Origin: a virus
Reading direction: 5' to 3' (one strand)
IMG/VR virus record: IMGVR_UViG_3300023174_000364
Coordinates: 1 to 37,258 of that record
Length of the DNA stretch: 37,258 nucleotides
The notes below the pieces were generated by a model that saw only the letters and a list, made by a program, of their open reading frames with translations, made no database searches and was not told the DNA's origin. The translations under genes and the position numbers were made by a program. Below are positions 13,101 through 20,113 of this stretch, piece by piece (position 1 is the stretch's first letter; every line of letters begins with the position of its first letter).

Positions 13101-13648
13101 ATATTTTTTACCTTGACCATGATGTGAAGAAGTGTGCAGAAATGCACAATGACAAACATGTGGTTAAAATGATTTTAGAATATGCTCAATTGCTTTCTAC
13201 TGCTCATCGTGTTCTTGATGGTACTATCGTTGTTGGCCTCTCTAAAACTGGTCGCAAACAAAGTAGATATGTTCTTTCTGACAACCGTGAGCCTTTGCTC
13301 TATAGTGCTACTCATCTCAACCATCCTTCAGCAGTATGGGTGAGACAGTCTAAAGAAAATTATATTTGGCTTGCAAACATGTTACTTGCATTGTGTGAAG
13401 AATATACCTATCGTTATGGTAAAACACACAAAGTAGAAAGAGATGGTCTTTGTTTTGTATTACTCAAAAATATTCCTAATAATATTGCTAATCGTGACTT
13501 TACACAACCTACTCCTGCAATGCCTGATGAGGTGAAGATTTCTGGTGATTCTATCAAGTCTTATCGTAACTACTATATAAACAACAAGACGCATTTGGCG
13601 AATTGGAAAAAACGAACAACACCGGAGTGGTATATTGCCAACGTATAA
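13097..13648 (+). CDS. conserved phage protein, unknown function (183 aa)
   Basis: I recall this family from many phage genomes. It starts MNIFYLDHDVKKCAEMHNDK, continues with HVVKMILEYAQLLSTAHRVL, and ends with PTPAMPDEVK and SYRNYYINNKTHLANWK. The His/Lys/Glu-rich first helices and the conserved YRNYY suggest an enzyme or nucleic acid binding protein, but no function is established that I know of. It is coupled to the preceding gene (ATGA) and overlaps the next by 14 bases. Confidence 0.85.
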   Translation: MNIFYLDHDVKKCAEMHNDKHVVKMILEYAQLLSTAHRVLDGTIVVGLSKTGRKQSRYVLSDNREPLLYSATHLNHPSAVWVRQSKENYIWLANMLLALCEEYTYRYGKTHKVERDGLCFVLLKNIPNNIANRDFTQPTPAMPDEVKISGDSIKSYRNYYINNKTHLANWKKRTTPEWYIANV

Positions 13649-13940
13649 TTTTATTGATACAGAAACAAATGAAGAATTTGAAGTCTTTATGAAAATTTCT
13701 GAGCGTGAAGAATTTCTAAAAGAAAATCCTCAAGTGCAACCAATTGTAACTGCACCCGCAATCATTGGTGGTATGGGAACATATCAAAAAGTACCAGATG
13801 GTTTCAAAGAAGTTTTAGCGAAGGTTGGTGAGAATCATCCTGATAGTAAATTGGGTAGAGAATACGGTAATAAAACAATTGCACAAGTGAAGGCTCGTGA
13901 CATTGTTGATAAGTATCGTAATAAAAGTAGAAACAGATGA
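13635..13940 (+). CDS. T4-like aquatic phage protein resembling FmdB without cysteines
   Basis: It starts with TTG at 13635, eight bases after GGAG. The product opens MPTYNFIDTETNEEFEVFMK, like the FmdB zinc-ribbon family, but the cysteine pairs of that family are absent, so no zinc site is expected. The C-terminal part (VPDGFKEVLAKVGENHPDSK, then a Lys/Arg-rich tail) is one I recall from T4-like cyanophage and pelagiphage proteins of unknown function. It overlaps the exonuclease gene by four bases (ATGA). Confidence 0.8.
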   Translation: MPTYNFIDTETNEEFEVFMKISEREEFLKENPQVQPIVTAPAIIGGMGTYQKVPDGFKEVLAKVGENHPDSKLGREYGNKTIAQVKARDIVDKYRNKSRNR

Positions 13941-14614
13941 CATTTAACTTTATAAAACTACCTGAATTAGATTTTGATTTAAAAACAGAGACAACCGAAG
14001 AAGGCAGACGATATGTAACACCAGAAGGACAAAAGTATCCTTCTGTTACTACTGTTTTGTCCTCTTACAATAAGAAAGCCATTTACGAATGGCGTCAGCG
14101 TGTTGGTAACGAAGAAGCAAATAAAATTGCAGGTCGTGCTTCTCGCCGTGGTACGCAATTGCATACCTTGTGTGAGAAATATATTCTTGGTGAATTAACC
14201 GAGATGAAAAGACAGTCACTAATGCCTTTGGATAAAATGATGTTTGGCCAATTGCGACCAATATTAGATGACCATGTTGGTGATGTATACTGCCTTGAAC
14301 AGGCATTGTATAGTGATAGTTTGAAATTGGCTGGTCGTGTTGACTTGATTGCTGAGTGGGATGGTGAGTTATCAGTTATTGACTTCAAATCTTCTACAAA
14401 GGAAAAGAAAGAAGAAAACATTCGTAATTACTTTATGCAATGTTCAGCGTATGCTGAGATGTTTGGAGAAATTACAAAACGACCAATTAATAAGATTGTG
14501 GTTGTAATAGCTACTGAAGAAGAAGTACCTCAGGTATTTGTGAAAGATAAGGAAGAGTATTTGCCTGAATTAAATCAATTCATTGATAAATACTGGAGTG
14601 ATATTGCTGTATGA
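13937..14614 (+). CDS. PD-(D/E)XK exonuclease
   Basis: A 225-residue RecB/MGME1-like nuclease. The motif series is visible: SVTTVLSSYNKKAIYEWRQR, RRGTQLHTLCEKYIL, then the catalytic core LAGRVDLIAEWDGELSVIDF with KSSTK (D in GRVDLIA, DxK in VIDFKSS), and QCSAYAEMFGEIT. Such enzymes degrade DNA ends in recombination or host genome breakdown. It is coupled to the gene before. GATAAATAC within its last codons (14585-14593) matches the T4-type late promoter core and could serve the tmRNA gene that follows. Confidence 0.92.
   Translation: MTFNFIKLPELDFDLKTETTEEGRRYVTPEGQKYPSVTTVLSSYNKKAIYEWRQRVGNEEANKIAGRASRRGTQLHTLCEKYILGELTEMKRQSLMPLDKMMFGQLRPILDDHVGDVYCLEQALYSDSLKLAGRVDLIAEWDGELSVIDFKSSTKEKKEENIRNYFMQCSAYAEMFGEITKRPINKIVVVIATEEEVPQVFVKDKEEYLPELNQFIDKYWSDIAV
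14585..14593 (+). promoter_or_regulatory. possible late promoter element upstream of tmRNA
   Basis: GATAAATAC matches the NATAAATA core I recall for late promoters of T4-like cyanophages and resembles T4 TATAAATA. A start about six bases downstream would sit roughly 20 bases before the tmRNA acceptor piece. The element also encodes the residues DKY of the exonuclease, so chance is a real alternative. Confidence 0.3.
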
Positions 14615-14619
14615 AGCAA

Positions 14620-14906
14620 AGAGAAAAGTGTTCTGGACGAGGGTGCGAATCCCTCCAGGTCCACCAAAAACATATTGTGCGTGGTAGTAATCTTCTTAAA
14701 AGAAGTAGGCGAGTCCATTAGTATAGTATGTTTTTGCTGGGCCTGCATAGTTTCGACAGGGCAAAGAGTAACAGAGTGGACAGCACGACACAGATAGTCG
14801 TAAAAAGTAAAACAAAAATAAATGCAAATGACGAAAGTTACCGCATTGCTGCCTAATTAAGGCACTAGGGTTTCGGTTGGTTCACCTCGTAACAGAAGAA
14901 CCAACC
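14620..14906 (+). ncRNA. ssrA: circularly permuted (two-piece) tmRNA
   Basis: The tRNA-like 3' part comes first: T stem GAGGG/CCCTC (14639-14643, 14651-14655), acceptor strand CAGGTCC (14656-14662), A14663 and CCA (14664-14666). After a removable spacer, the 5' part begins GGGCCTG (14739-14745), which pairs with that acceptor strand over seven positions with one G-U. The tmRNA signature TTTCGACAGGG follows. CAGGGC (14757-14762) pairs with GTTCTG (14630-14635) as helix P2a. The tag frame GCA (14824) to TAA (14854-14856) encodes ANDESYRIAA, and the stop lies in the TGCC/GGCA hairpin loop. A 9-pair hairpin (14875-14883 with 14898-14906) closes the gene. It rescues stalled ribosomes and tags nascent proteins. 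The T loop reads TGCGAAT instead of TTCGAAT. Exact 5' and 3' ends are inferred. Confidence 0.93.
14667..14738 (+). other. intervening segment of permuted tmRNA precursor
   Basis: This spacer joins the CCA end to the 5' end of the coding piece and should be cut out during maturation. AAAAACATA (14667-14675) pairs with TATGTTTTT (14727-14735), extending the acceptor stem into a hairpin. CTTCT and AGAAG make a second small stem around 14692-14705. Confidence 0.8.
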
Positions 14907-14931
14907 ACTATTAACAACAAGGAGTTTTATT

Positions 14932-15381
14932 TTGAAAAAAGTTTTATTTGCAACATTGGCCACTTTGGCTTTATCTGCATCAGCAATTGAAGTTGGTGTA
15001 AATGGTACACGGGATTACTCTGGCACTTCTGACCGCACAGGTTATGGTTTCACATTAGGTGAAAAGTTCGGTGCAGTTGGTGTTGAAGGTGGTTACAATC
15101 GTTTCACACAAGGTGCTAACGACCAAGACCGTTATTCTTTAGTAGGTTCATATGATGTTACCAAAATTGGTCCTGTTACACTCGCAGTTAAAGCAGGTGT
15201 TGCATATTTGAACAATCAAACTGGTTCTAATGGTTATGCCGTTACTGCTGGTGTTGGTGCATCTGTTCCAGTTTACAAAAGCTTGGCAGCAACAGTTGAC
15301 TATCGCCGTCAAGAAGGTCAGAATCGTGTAAGCGCATTTGATGGTAATCAAGTCGCAGTTGGTTTGAAATACGCATTTTAA
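14932..15381 (+). CDS. small outer-membrane beta-barrel protein
   Basis: The start is TTG at 14932, seven bases after AAGGAG (14919-14924). The 149-residue precursor has a signal peptide (MKKVLFATLATLALSASA, cleavage after the second Ala of ASA). The mature part shows alternating polar/hydrophobic strands, many Gly, Tyr and Thr, and a terminal aromatic strand VAVGLKYAF ending in Phe, the BAM recognition signature. It resembles host OmpA/OmpW-type barrels of eight strands. No promoter separates it from the tmRNA, so co-transcription is likely. It may change the host surface (superinfection exclusion or host-derived moron); this is inference. Confidence 0.9.
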   Translation: MKKVLFATLATLALSASAIEVGVNGTRDYSGTSDRTGYGFTLGEKFGAVGVEGGYNRFTQGANDQDRYSLVGSYDVTKIGPVTLAVKAGVAYLNNQTGSNGYAVTAGVGASVPVYKSLAATVDYRRQEGQNRVSAFDGNQVAVGLKYAF

Positions 15382-15394
15382 AGACCAGAGTTTG

Positions 15395-15419
15395 GTGGGT
15401 TCTCAATAAAAACCCCCAC
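15395..15419 (+). terminator. possible weak terminator after outer-membrane protein gene
   Basis: GTGGGTT (15395-15401) can pair with AACCCCCAC (15411-15419) leaving two bulged C residues. Only TTTAATTT follows, so termination would be partial at best. Confidence 0.4.
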
Positions 15420-15436
15420 TTTAATTTGGAGTAATT

Positions 15437-16108
15437 GTGAAGATTTATAGAAGTAATTATCGTCATCATTGGGTATCACCTTACACTATTCTCAAGGTAG
15501 TTTGCTTTTGGGAAAAAGATGATAGTGTATTCTACAACCATGAAGATGTGCCTGGTCACAAATACGACAAGTGGGTTGATTTTCTAACTCCATTTTGTGT
15601 TGCATGGCAAAAGTTCTTAGACTTTGTTCATCCAGAAATTAAATATGTAAAAATTGACCGATGGGATACTTGGTCAATGGACCACACTTTAGCAGATATC
15701 ATTCTGCCAATGTTGAAACAGTTGAATGAAAAGAAACAAGGTGCACCTTATGTTGACGATGAGGATGTGCCAGAAGAATTGAAGTCTACATCAGCACCAG
15801 CAAAAGAAAATGAATGGGACACCGATGATAATTTTTTCAAACGTTGGGATTGGGTCATGGGTGAAATGATTTTTGCATTTGAATGTAAGGTCGATGATTC
15901 ATGGAAAGATAAATTCAGTTCTGGTGAAATTGATAAGAAAACAGTTGCTTGTAAGTGGGATGAAAACGGCAAAGCAACAATGTATCAATGGCTCGATGGA
16001 CCAAATCACACATACGAATGTGATTATGAAGGTATACAAGAGGTACAAAAAAGAATCACTAATGGATTCCGTTTATTTGGTAAATACTATGAAGGTCTTT
16101 GGGATTAA
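15437..16108 (+). CDS. conserved phage protein, unknown function (223 aa)
   Basis: Start is GTG at 15437, preceded by GGAG. The product has the pattern RHHWVSPYTILKVVCFWEKD, then FCVAWQKFLDFVHPEIKYVK and IDRWDTWSMDHTLADIILPM, which I recall from a family found in many phages and annotated hypothetical. A conserved acidic patch (VDDEDVPEEL) precedes a Trp-rich RWDWVMGEMIFAFE. No catalytic motif is evident. It overlaps the next gene by 20 bases. Confidence 0.85.
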   Translation: MKIYRSNYRHHWVSPYTILKVVCFWEKDDSVFYNHEDVPGHKYDKWVDFLTPFCVAWQKFLDFVHPEIKYVKIDRWDTWSMDHTLADIILPMLKQLNEKKQGAPYVDDEDVPEELKSTSAPAKENEWDTDDNFFKRWDWVMGEMIFAFECKVDDSWKDKFSSGEIDKKTVACKWDENGKATMYQWLDGPNHTYECDYEGIQEVQKRITNGFRLFGKYYEGLWD

Positions 16109-16265
16109 ACTTTGGAGACTTTGGGCCAAAGCATTAGGTGAGAAAGCATCAACGAATGACAATGAAGCAGATAAGATTGCTATTGTCCGTTCGATAATTG
16201 TTTTAATTTATATCATAACTAATTTTTTTATTATCGCCGGTGTTTTGCGACATTGGAATGACTAA
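16089..16265 (+). CDS. small inner-membrane protein (58 aa)
   Basis: ATG 16089 lies inside the end of the previous gene. The product has a basic amphipathic start (MKVFGIKLWRLWAKALGEKA) and a C-terminal membrane segment (IVRSIIVLIYIITNFFIIAG) ending VLRHWND. I recall closely similar small proteins in T4-like cyanophages, which supports this frame despite the overlap. A longer frame starting at 15873 is just the continuation of the reading frame inside the upstream gene. Function unknown. Confidence 0.75.
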   Translation: MKVFGIKLWRLWAKALGEKASTNDNEADKIAIVRSIIVLIYIITNFFIIAGVLRHWND

Positions 16266-16325
16266 ATAATTAACACACCACACATCACACACACTATTTT
16301 TTTAATCAATTAATAGGAGATGTAG

Positions 16326-16868
16326 ATGTTAAATGAATATTTAATATATTGGATTCATAATGAATCTGAAACTGACATAGAAACACAAGGTTATGTTGGT
16401 ATAACTAAAGATTTGAAAAGAAGAATTCGTGAACATTCTTCTAAATTAAATTTTTTAGAGGATAGAACAGTAGATATTTTCTTAATAGGAGAAAAAGAAT
16501 ATTGTAAAGGAATTGAATACCAATTAAGACCAAAAAAATATATTGGTCTTAATATTGCATCTGGAGGTGGAATGCCACCGGATGTAACAGGTATTAAAAG
16601 AAGTGAGAAGACAAAACTTCTTATGTCTCAAAATAATGTTGGTATGAAAGGTAAAAAACATACCGATGAGACAAAAAGAAAAATGTCTGAATCACGCAAA
16701 GGTTTTGGTATGCCTCATACAGAGGAAACCAAAAAGAAACTTTCTGAAATTGCAAAACAGAGGAAAGTTAATTCAATGTTTGGTCGTAAACATAGTGAAT
16801 CAACCAAACAACTCATTTCAACAAAAATGAAAATGAGAAACACACACACAAAAGGAGAAAAATTATGA
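16326..16868 (+). mobile_element. free-standing GIY-YIG homing endonuclease gene
   Basis: A 180-residue Seg-like homing endonuclease. The GIY-YIG core is YLIYWI followed by GYVGITKDLKRRIREHSSK, with the catalytic Arg in the latter. Behind it come three NUMOD3-type DNA-binding repeats (GKKHTDETKRKMSESRK, GMPHTEETKKKLSEIAK, GRKHSESTKQLIS). AGGAGAT precedes the ATG. It separates two genes that look like ordinary members of the T4-like backbone, and its last codons supply the AAAAGGAG site and ATGA overlap for the next gene. CA-repeat tracts flank it on both sides (about 16275-16294 and 16841-16850). Confidence 0.92.
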
Positions 16869-17131
16869 ATGCTTTTCAATTACGCTTGGAATTACTGAAG
16901 ATGGCTAAAGATATGCTTGAATCAGATTATTTTGGCAAAAGAGAAATAATAGCCAATCAGTTCGCAATGGACTGTGACGATGCTAAATCAAAAGGTGAAG
17001 CAACACCTAAGCATCCTGGTTATCCAAACTACCCAGCAGAATCAGAAATTATAGCAAAAGCCACAAGTTTAAATACTTTTTTGTCTATGACTTCCGATCC
17101 AATTAAAACTACGACCAAAAAGTCTGTTTAA
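16865..17131 (+). CDS. conserved T4-like phage hypothetical (88 aa)
   Basis: The ATG overlaps the endonuclease stop, with AAAAGGAG upstream. The product begins MNAFQLRLELLKMAKDMLES, a helical start I recall from T4-like cyanophage proteins of unknown function, followed by a Pro-rich stretch (KHPGYPNYPAESEII). The gene ends just before a strong terminator, making it the last gene of its unit. Confidence 0.8.
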   Translation: MNAFQLRLELLKMAKDMLESDYFGKREIIANQFAMDCDDAKSKGEATPKHPGYPNYPAESEIIAKATSLNTFLSMTSDPIKTTTKKSV

Positions 17132-17138
17132 TGGGTGA

Positions 17139-17166
17139 CAGCACTCCTTTCTGGAGTGCTGTTTTT
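17139..17166 (+). terminator. Rho-independent terminator
   Basis: CAGCACTCC (17139-17147) pairs perfectly with GGAGTGCTG (17153-17161) around a five-base loop and is followed by TTTTT. It closes the unit ending at 17131. Confidence 0.95.
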
Positions 17167-17185
17167 AACACACACAAGGAGCAAA

Positions 17186-17743
17186 ATGCGAAGTAAACTT
17201 ATAATTTCTAGCATCTTTTTTTCGTTATCAATTTTATTTTTGTCTTTAATCAGCATAGACACTTATAATATTCTGCCTATCAAATCAACATTCAACAACC
17301 TGACTGTTGAAGCACAAAAACAAGTAACCTGCTTAGCTGAAAATATTTACTTTGAAGCAGGCCACGAACCACTAGACGGAAAGAAAGCAGTAGCCTTTGT
17401 CACTTTGAATAGATTACAATCAGGTTATGCCGACAGTATTTGTGAAGTGGTACAACAAAAGAAAGGGCATGTTTGCCAATTCTCATGGTATTGTGACAAT
17501 ACATTTACCTCTAGACGCTTGACAATCAAACAGACTTCATTGTATAATGATATCTTACAGTTGTCTACGAATGTATTTTTAAATTTTGAACGAATGGATG
17601 ATGTGACCAATGGTGCAACCTATTATCATGCTGATTATGTAAAACCTAACTGGACAAGATTACAAAAGGAGACACAAATTGGGAGACATATTTTCTACAA
17701 AAGCAAAATCGACCAAATCGACCGAAACAGAGGAATTATTTAA
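17186..17743 (+). CDS. SleB-type cell wall hydrolase (endolysin candidate)
   Basis: From ATG 17186 (AAGGAG upstream) the product is 185 residues. Residues 4-22 form a hydrophobic signal-anchor (LIISSIFFSLSILFLSLIS), so it should be exported or held at the inner membrane. The catalytic domain matches the Hydrolase_2/SleB family: CLAENIYFEAGHEPLDGKKA, VAFVTLNRLQSGYADSICEV, CQFSWYCD and GATYYHADYVKPNW. The Glu of NIYFEA is the likely catalytic acid. It cleaves peptidoglycan, probably at lysis. The upstream frame from 17135 crosses the terminator and is not used. Confidence 0.92.
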   Translation: MRSKLIISSIFFSLSILFLSLISIDTYNILPIKSTFNNLTVEAQKQVTCLAENIYFEAGHEPLDGKKAVAFVTLNRLQSGYADSICEVVQQKKGHVCQFSWYCDNTFTSRRLTIKQTSLYNDILQLSTNVFLNFERMDDVTNGATYYHADYVKPNWTRLQKETQIGRHIFYKSKIDQIDRNRGII

Positions 17744-17744
17744 T

Positions 17745-17963
17745 ATGAATAAAGATATCTTAACTATTGCAATATCGGCAGTAATTGTATTATGTACCGC
17801 AATAATTGGTGCAATCGTGTATAATGTTAATGATAGAAACAATATGGCGAGAAACATCGAGGCCGCAATCGCTAAAGGTGTTGACCCATTATCCGTGAAG
17901 TGTGCATATGAAACAAATTCTAATCCAATCTGTATAACATACGCCGCTACAACCAAGAAATAA
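17745..17963 (+). CDS. small inner-membrane protein next to wall hydrolase
   Basis: The product from ATG 17745 is 72 residues with one membrane segment at the N-terminus (ILTIAISAVIVLCTAIIGAIVY) and a C-terminal domain NNMARNIEAAIAKGVDPLSVK followed by CAYETNSNPICIT. A TTG at 17679, seven bases after AAGGAG, would add 22 residues and is a real alternative start. I recall close relatives in T4-like cyanophages, function unknown. Adjacent to the wall hydrolase, a lysis role (holin or spanin-like) is possible but unproven. Confidence 0.8.
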   Translation: MNKDILTIAISAVIVLCTAIIGAIVYNVNDRNNMARNIEAAIAKGVDPLSVKCAYETNSNPICITYAATTKK

Positions 17964-17978
17964 TTTTAGGAGTATATT

Positions 17979-18251
17979 ATGGCTATTCAGCAAGTGAGTG
18001 TTAATCAAATTTCAAACCCAGCAGACCGTGAAAAGTTGCTGAAGGTTATCCGTGAGGTGTCTGATTCAATGGCACGGGCACAAGGTGAACAAGAATATAT
18101 CCGTGAAGCAATTACGGATATTAGTAAAGAATTGCAGTTACCTAAAAAGATAGTTGCAAAAATGGCGAAGGTCTATTTTAAACAGAACTATGATGAAGAA
18201 GTTGCTGTGCAAGACCAATTTGAAACTCTTTATGAAACGATTGTAAAATGA
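17979..18251 (+). CDS. dsbA: DsbA-like late-promoter dsDNA-binding protein
   Basis: The 90-residue product is the length of T4 DsbA (about 89). Its second half (YIREAITDISKELQLPKKIV, then VYFKQNYDEEVAVQDQFETLY) follows the T4 pattern of a helical domain ending EE-V-LYD/E. T4 DsbA binds DNA near late promoters and aids gp33/gp55 transcription. Placement two genes before gp33 fits the T4 order dsbA-33-59-32. TAGGAG precedes the ATG and it overlaps the next gene by four bases. Confidence 0.82.
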   Translation: MAIQQVSVNQISNPADREKLLKVIREVSDSMARAQGEQEYIREAITDISKELQLPKKIVAKMAKVYFKQNYDEEVAVQDQFETLYETIVK

Positions 18252-18736
18252 AATATATTTTTAAACAAATAGATGATATCTCTGGTGCAAATGCAGTCAC
18301 CACAGTTGAATTTAATGCAGATACAATACCAACTATTCTCGAACATTTTGAAATGTTTCTCCGTGGTTCAGGTTTTCATCCATCAGGTGTGTTAGATTTT
18401 GTAGATGAAGAAGAATATGTAGATGAAGAAGAATATTGTCCTAAATTTGAACCTGCTGAAGAAGATTATGAGGAAGAGGAAGAATCGGCCGCAACTGCAC
18501 AATGGCCATTCCCTCTAACACGACCTACTGAAGCTATTCAACAAGAATCAATTTATGATGGTGACTTAAATTCACCTAGTGCAGGTTCTGGTCCTGCGGT
18601 AATGGATTGGACTGCGGCACAACTAATTAAAAATGCAAAAAAAGATTATTGTGAAATCTGTGGTATTAATTTAGATGTAATGGCAAATCAAAAATGTTGG
18701 GATAAAAACTGTCCAAAAGGACCAGATGCCAACTAA
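18248..18736 (+). CDS. conserved T4-like protein with C-terminal zinc ribbon
   Basis: The 162-residue product has an N-terminal domain with TIPTILEHFEMFLRGSGFHP, a very acidic repeat region (DEEEYVDEEEYCPKFEPAEE) and a C-terminal cysteine set CEICGINLDVMANQKCWDKN followed by CP that looks like a zinc ribbon. I recall the family from T4-like cyanophages without a function. It sits between dsbA and gene 33, overlapping both, so a role in late transcription or replication is a reasonable guess. Confidence 0.82.
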   Translation: MKYIFKQIDDISGANAVTTVEFNADTIPTILEHFEMFLRGSGFHPSGVLDFVDEEEYVDEEEYCPKFEPAEEDYEEEEESAATAQWPFPLTRPTEAIQQESIYDGDLNSPSAGSGPAVMDWTAAQLIKNAKKDYCEICGINLDVMANQKCWDKNCPKGPDAN

Positions 18737-18950
18737 AGACGAAATGGCAAAATTTGCCAGGTCCATAGAAGAATATGTTGCAAATACGAACTACAATTAC
18801 ATTGAAGCGATTGTAGAGTATTGTAAAACAACTGGACTTGAAATTGAAGTGGCAGCTACATTAATCAATTCTAATCTAAAATCAAAGATTGAGAATGTAG
18901 CATTAGACAATAACATGCTAAAAGAAAAAGGTGCTCGGTTACCAATATGA
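18726..18950 (+). CDS. 33: gp33 late transcription coactivator
   Basis: The 74-residue product matches the short gp33 of T4-like aquatic phages: NYIEAIVEYCKTTGLEIEVA, then a basic/acidic helix and the terminal KGARLPI. In T4, gp33 bridges RNA polymerase and the sliding clamp at late promoters with sigma gp55. T4 gp33 is longer (112 residues) with a disordered N-terminus missing here. It overlaps both neighbours and lies directly before gene 59 as expected. Confidence 0.88.
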   Translation: MPTKDEMAKFARSIEEYVANTNYNYIEAIVEYCKTTGLEIEVAATLINSNLKSKIENVALDNNMLKEKGARLPI

Positions 18951-19552
18951 TATCAGGTTATGAAGCTTTTGGACTTTATCAGTCTCTAAAACTTCACTTC
19001 ACAACCGACTCATACGATTACTTCAAATACAATGGCAAAACTAGTATTAGTATTACATCTTTTGAAAATCGTAAAGACAAATATCACTTCTACAAATTGT
19101 CTCGTAAGTATACCAACAAAGATGATTTAATAAATTTCATTGTTGCTAATTTTGTAGAAGATGAAAAGTCTTGGGTCGGTACTTTGTTGCAAGAAGAGGC
19201 CGATATGAATTTCCGTAAACGACAAAAAGTAATCCAGTCACTATCGTATACCTTTGAAAATGATTGTAAAGTTATTTTTGAAGATTGTAAAGTTAATCCC
19301 AATCAGGCATTAATTACAGATGGTGACTATCCATTACTATTGACCAAGACTTTGAGAAAAGAAATACAAATTGAATCTTTGTGTTTACTTAATCAGATTC
19401 TTGGATTCTTCCCAATGTGGACAAGTAAAATCAATGACACTATTCGATGGCCTGCATATAGGCAGAAGTGTATCAAGTATGCCACTTTTCTACCACAAGA
19501 TAGTGTAAAATACAAGTTGATTTTGAAAAAGGTGTTGAATGAAAATCTCTAA
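18947..19552 (+). CDS. 59: gp59 helicase loader
   Basis: The 201-residue helical protein matches T4 gp59 (217 residues): GYEAFGLYQSLKLHF, ENRKDKYHFYKLSRKY, LINFIVANFVEDEKSWVGTL and the C-terminal YRQKCIKYATFLPQDSVKYK. gp59 binds forks and gp32-coated DNA and loads the gp41 helicase. It overlaps gene 33 by four bases and the nucleotidase gene by 14, part of the replication/late transcription block. Confidence 0.92.
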   Translation: MISGYEAFGLYQSLKLHFTTDSYDYFKYNGKTSISITSFENRKDKYHFYKLSRKYTNKDDLINFIVANFVEDEKSWVGTLLQEEADMNFRKRQKVIQSLSYTFENDCKVIFEDCKVNPNQALITDGDYPLLLTKTLRKEIQIESLCLLNQILGFFPMWTSKINDTIRWPAYRQKCIKYATFLPQDSVKYKLILKKVLNENL

Positions 19553-20057
19553 GATTTATTTGGATATGGACGGTGTTCTTTGTAATTTTGAACGCCGTTA
19601 TTTTGAACGATACAATGAGTTACCCGGTTCAATGCGTGACCGAAAGGACTTTAATATACATTGGGACGATTTCATTCTAAATTATCAGTTTGAAACTTTA
19701 GACTGGTGGCCTGGTGGTCAAGACCTGCTGACCTATGTTAATTTTCTACATAATGAACATGGGATTGAGGTCGAAATGCTAACTTCTTCTGGTGGACAAA
19801 AACATCATACAGAAGTGGCAAAGCAGAAGCAAGTATGGTTGGATTCTAAAGGTATTCTTTTTAAGGCGAATGTCGTTGCAGGTCGGAAAACAAAAGCCGA
19901 ATATGCAAAACCAGACACAATCCTTATTGATGATACACCTGATGTAATTCAATCATTCAATGCGGCAGGTGGTATAGGTATTCTGCATAAAGAGGTCGGT
20001 AACACTTTGTTGAAACTGAAATCTCTGGTTACAGAAGACATATATAATCTGATATAA
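19539..20057 (+). CDS. HAD-family 5'(3')-deoxyribonucleotidase-like phosphatase
   Basis: A 172-residue haloacid dehalogenase-fold protein. Motif I is IYLDMDGVLCNF (nucleophile D9, acid D11), motif II EMLTSSGG, a basic residue in the GRKTKAEYA region as motif III, and motif IV ILIDDTPDVIQSF. The layout is that of 5'-nucleotidases of the NT5C type, which remove phosphate from deoxynucleotides. It lies between 59 and 32, so nucleotide-pool balancing during replication is likely. The substrate is not proven by sequence. Confidence 0.88.
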   Translation: MKISKIYLDMDGVLCNFERRYFERYNELPGSMRDRKDFNIHWDDFILNYQFETLDWWPGGQDLLTYVNFLHNEHGIEVEMLTSSGGQKHHTEVAKQKQVWLDSKGILFKANVVAGRKTKAEYAKPDTILIDDTPDVIQSFNAAGGIGILHKEVGNTLLKLKSLVTEDIYNLI

Positions 20058-20058
20058 T
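20050..20058 (+). promoter_or_regulatory. extended -10 promoter for gene 32
   Basis: TGATATAAT (20050-20058) is an extended -10 element with a perfect TATAAT; no good -35 is seen. It would give a leader of roughly 50 bases before gene 32. The leader is AT-rich and ends with AAGGAAAA, the kind of unstructured leader used for gp32 self-regulation in T4, though no T4-like pseudoknot is evident. Confidence 0.6.
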
Positions 20059-20113
20059 GCATAATGTGGATAAGAAACTATACTAACATAAAATTTATAC
20101 AAGGAAAATACAT

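Noticed and set aside
17135-17185. Upstream extension of the wall hydrolase
   Set aside because: The extension crosses a strong terminator hairpin; ATG 17186 has AAGGAG and gives a normal signal-anchor.
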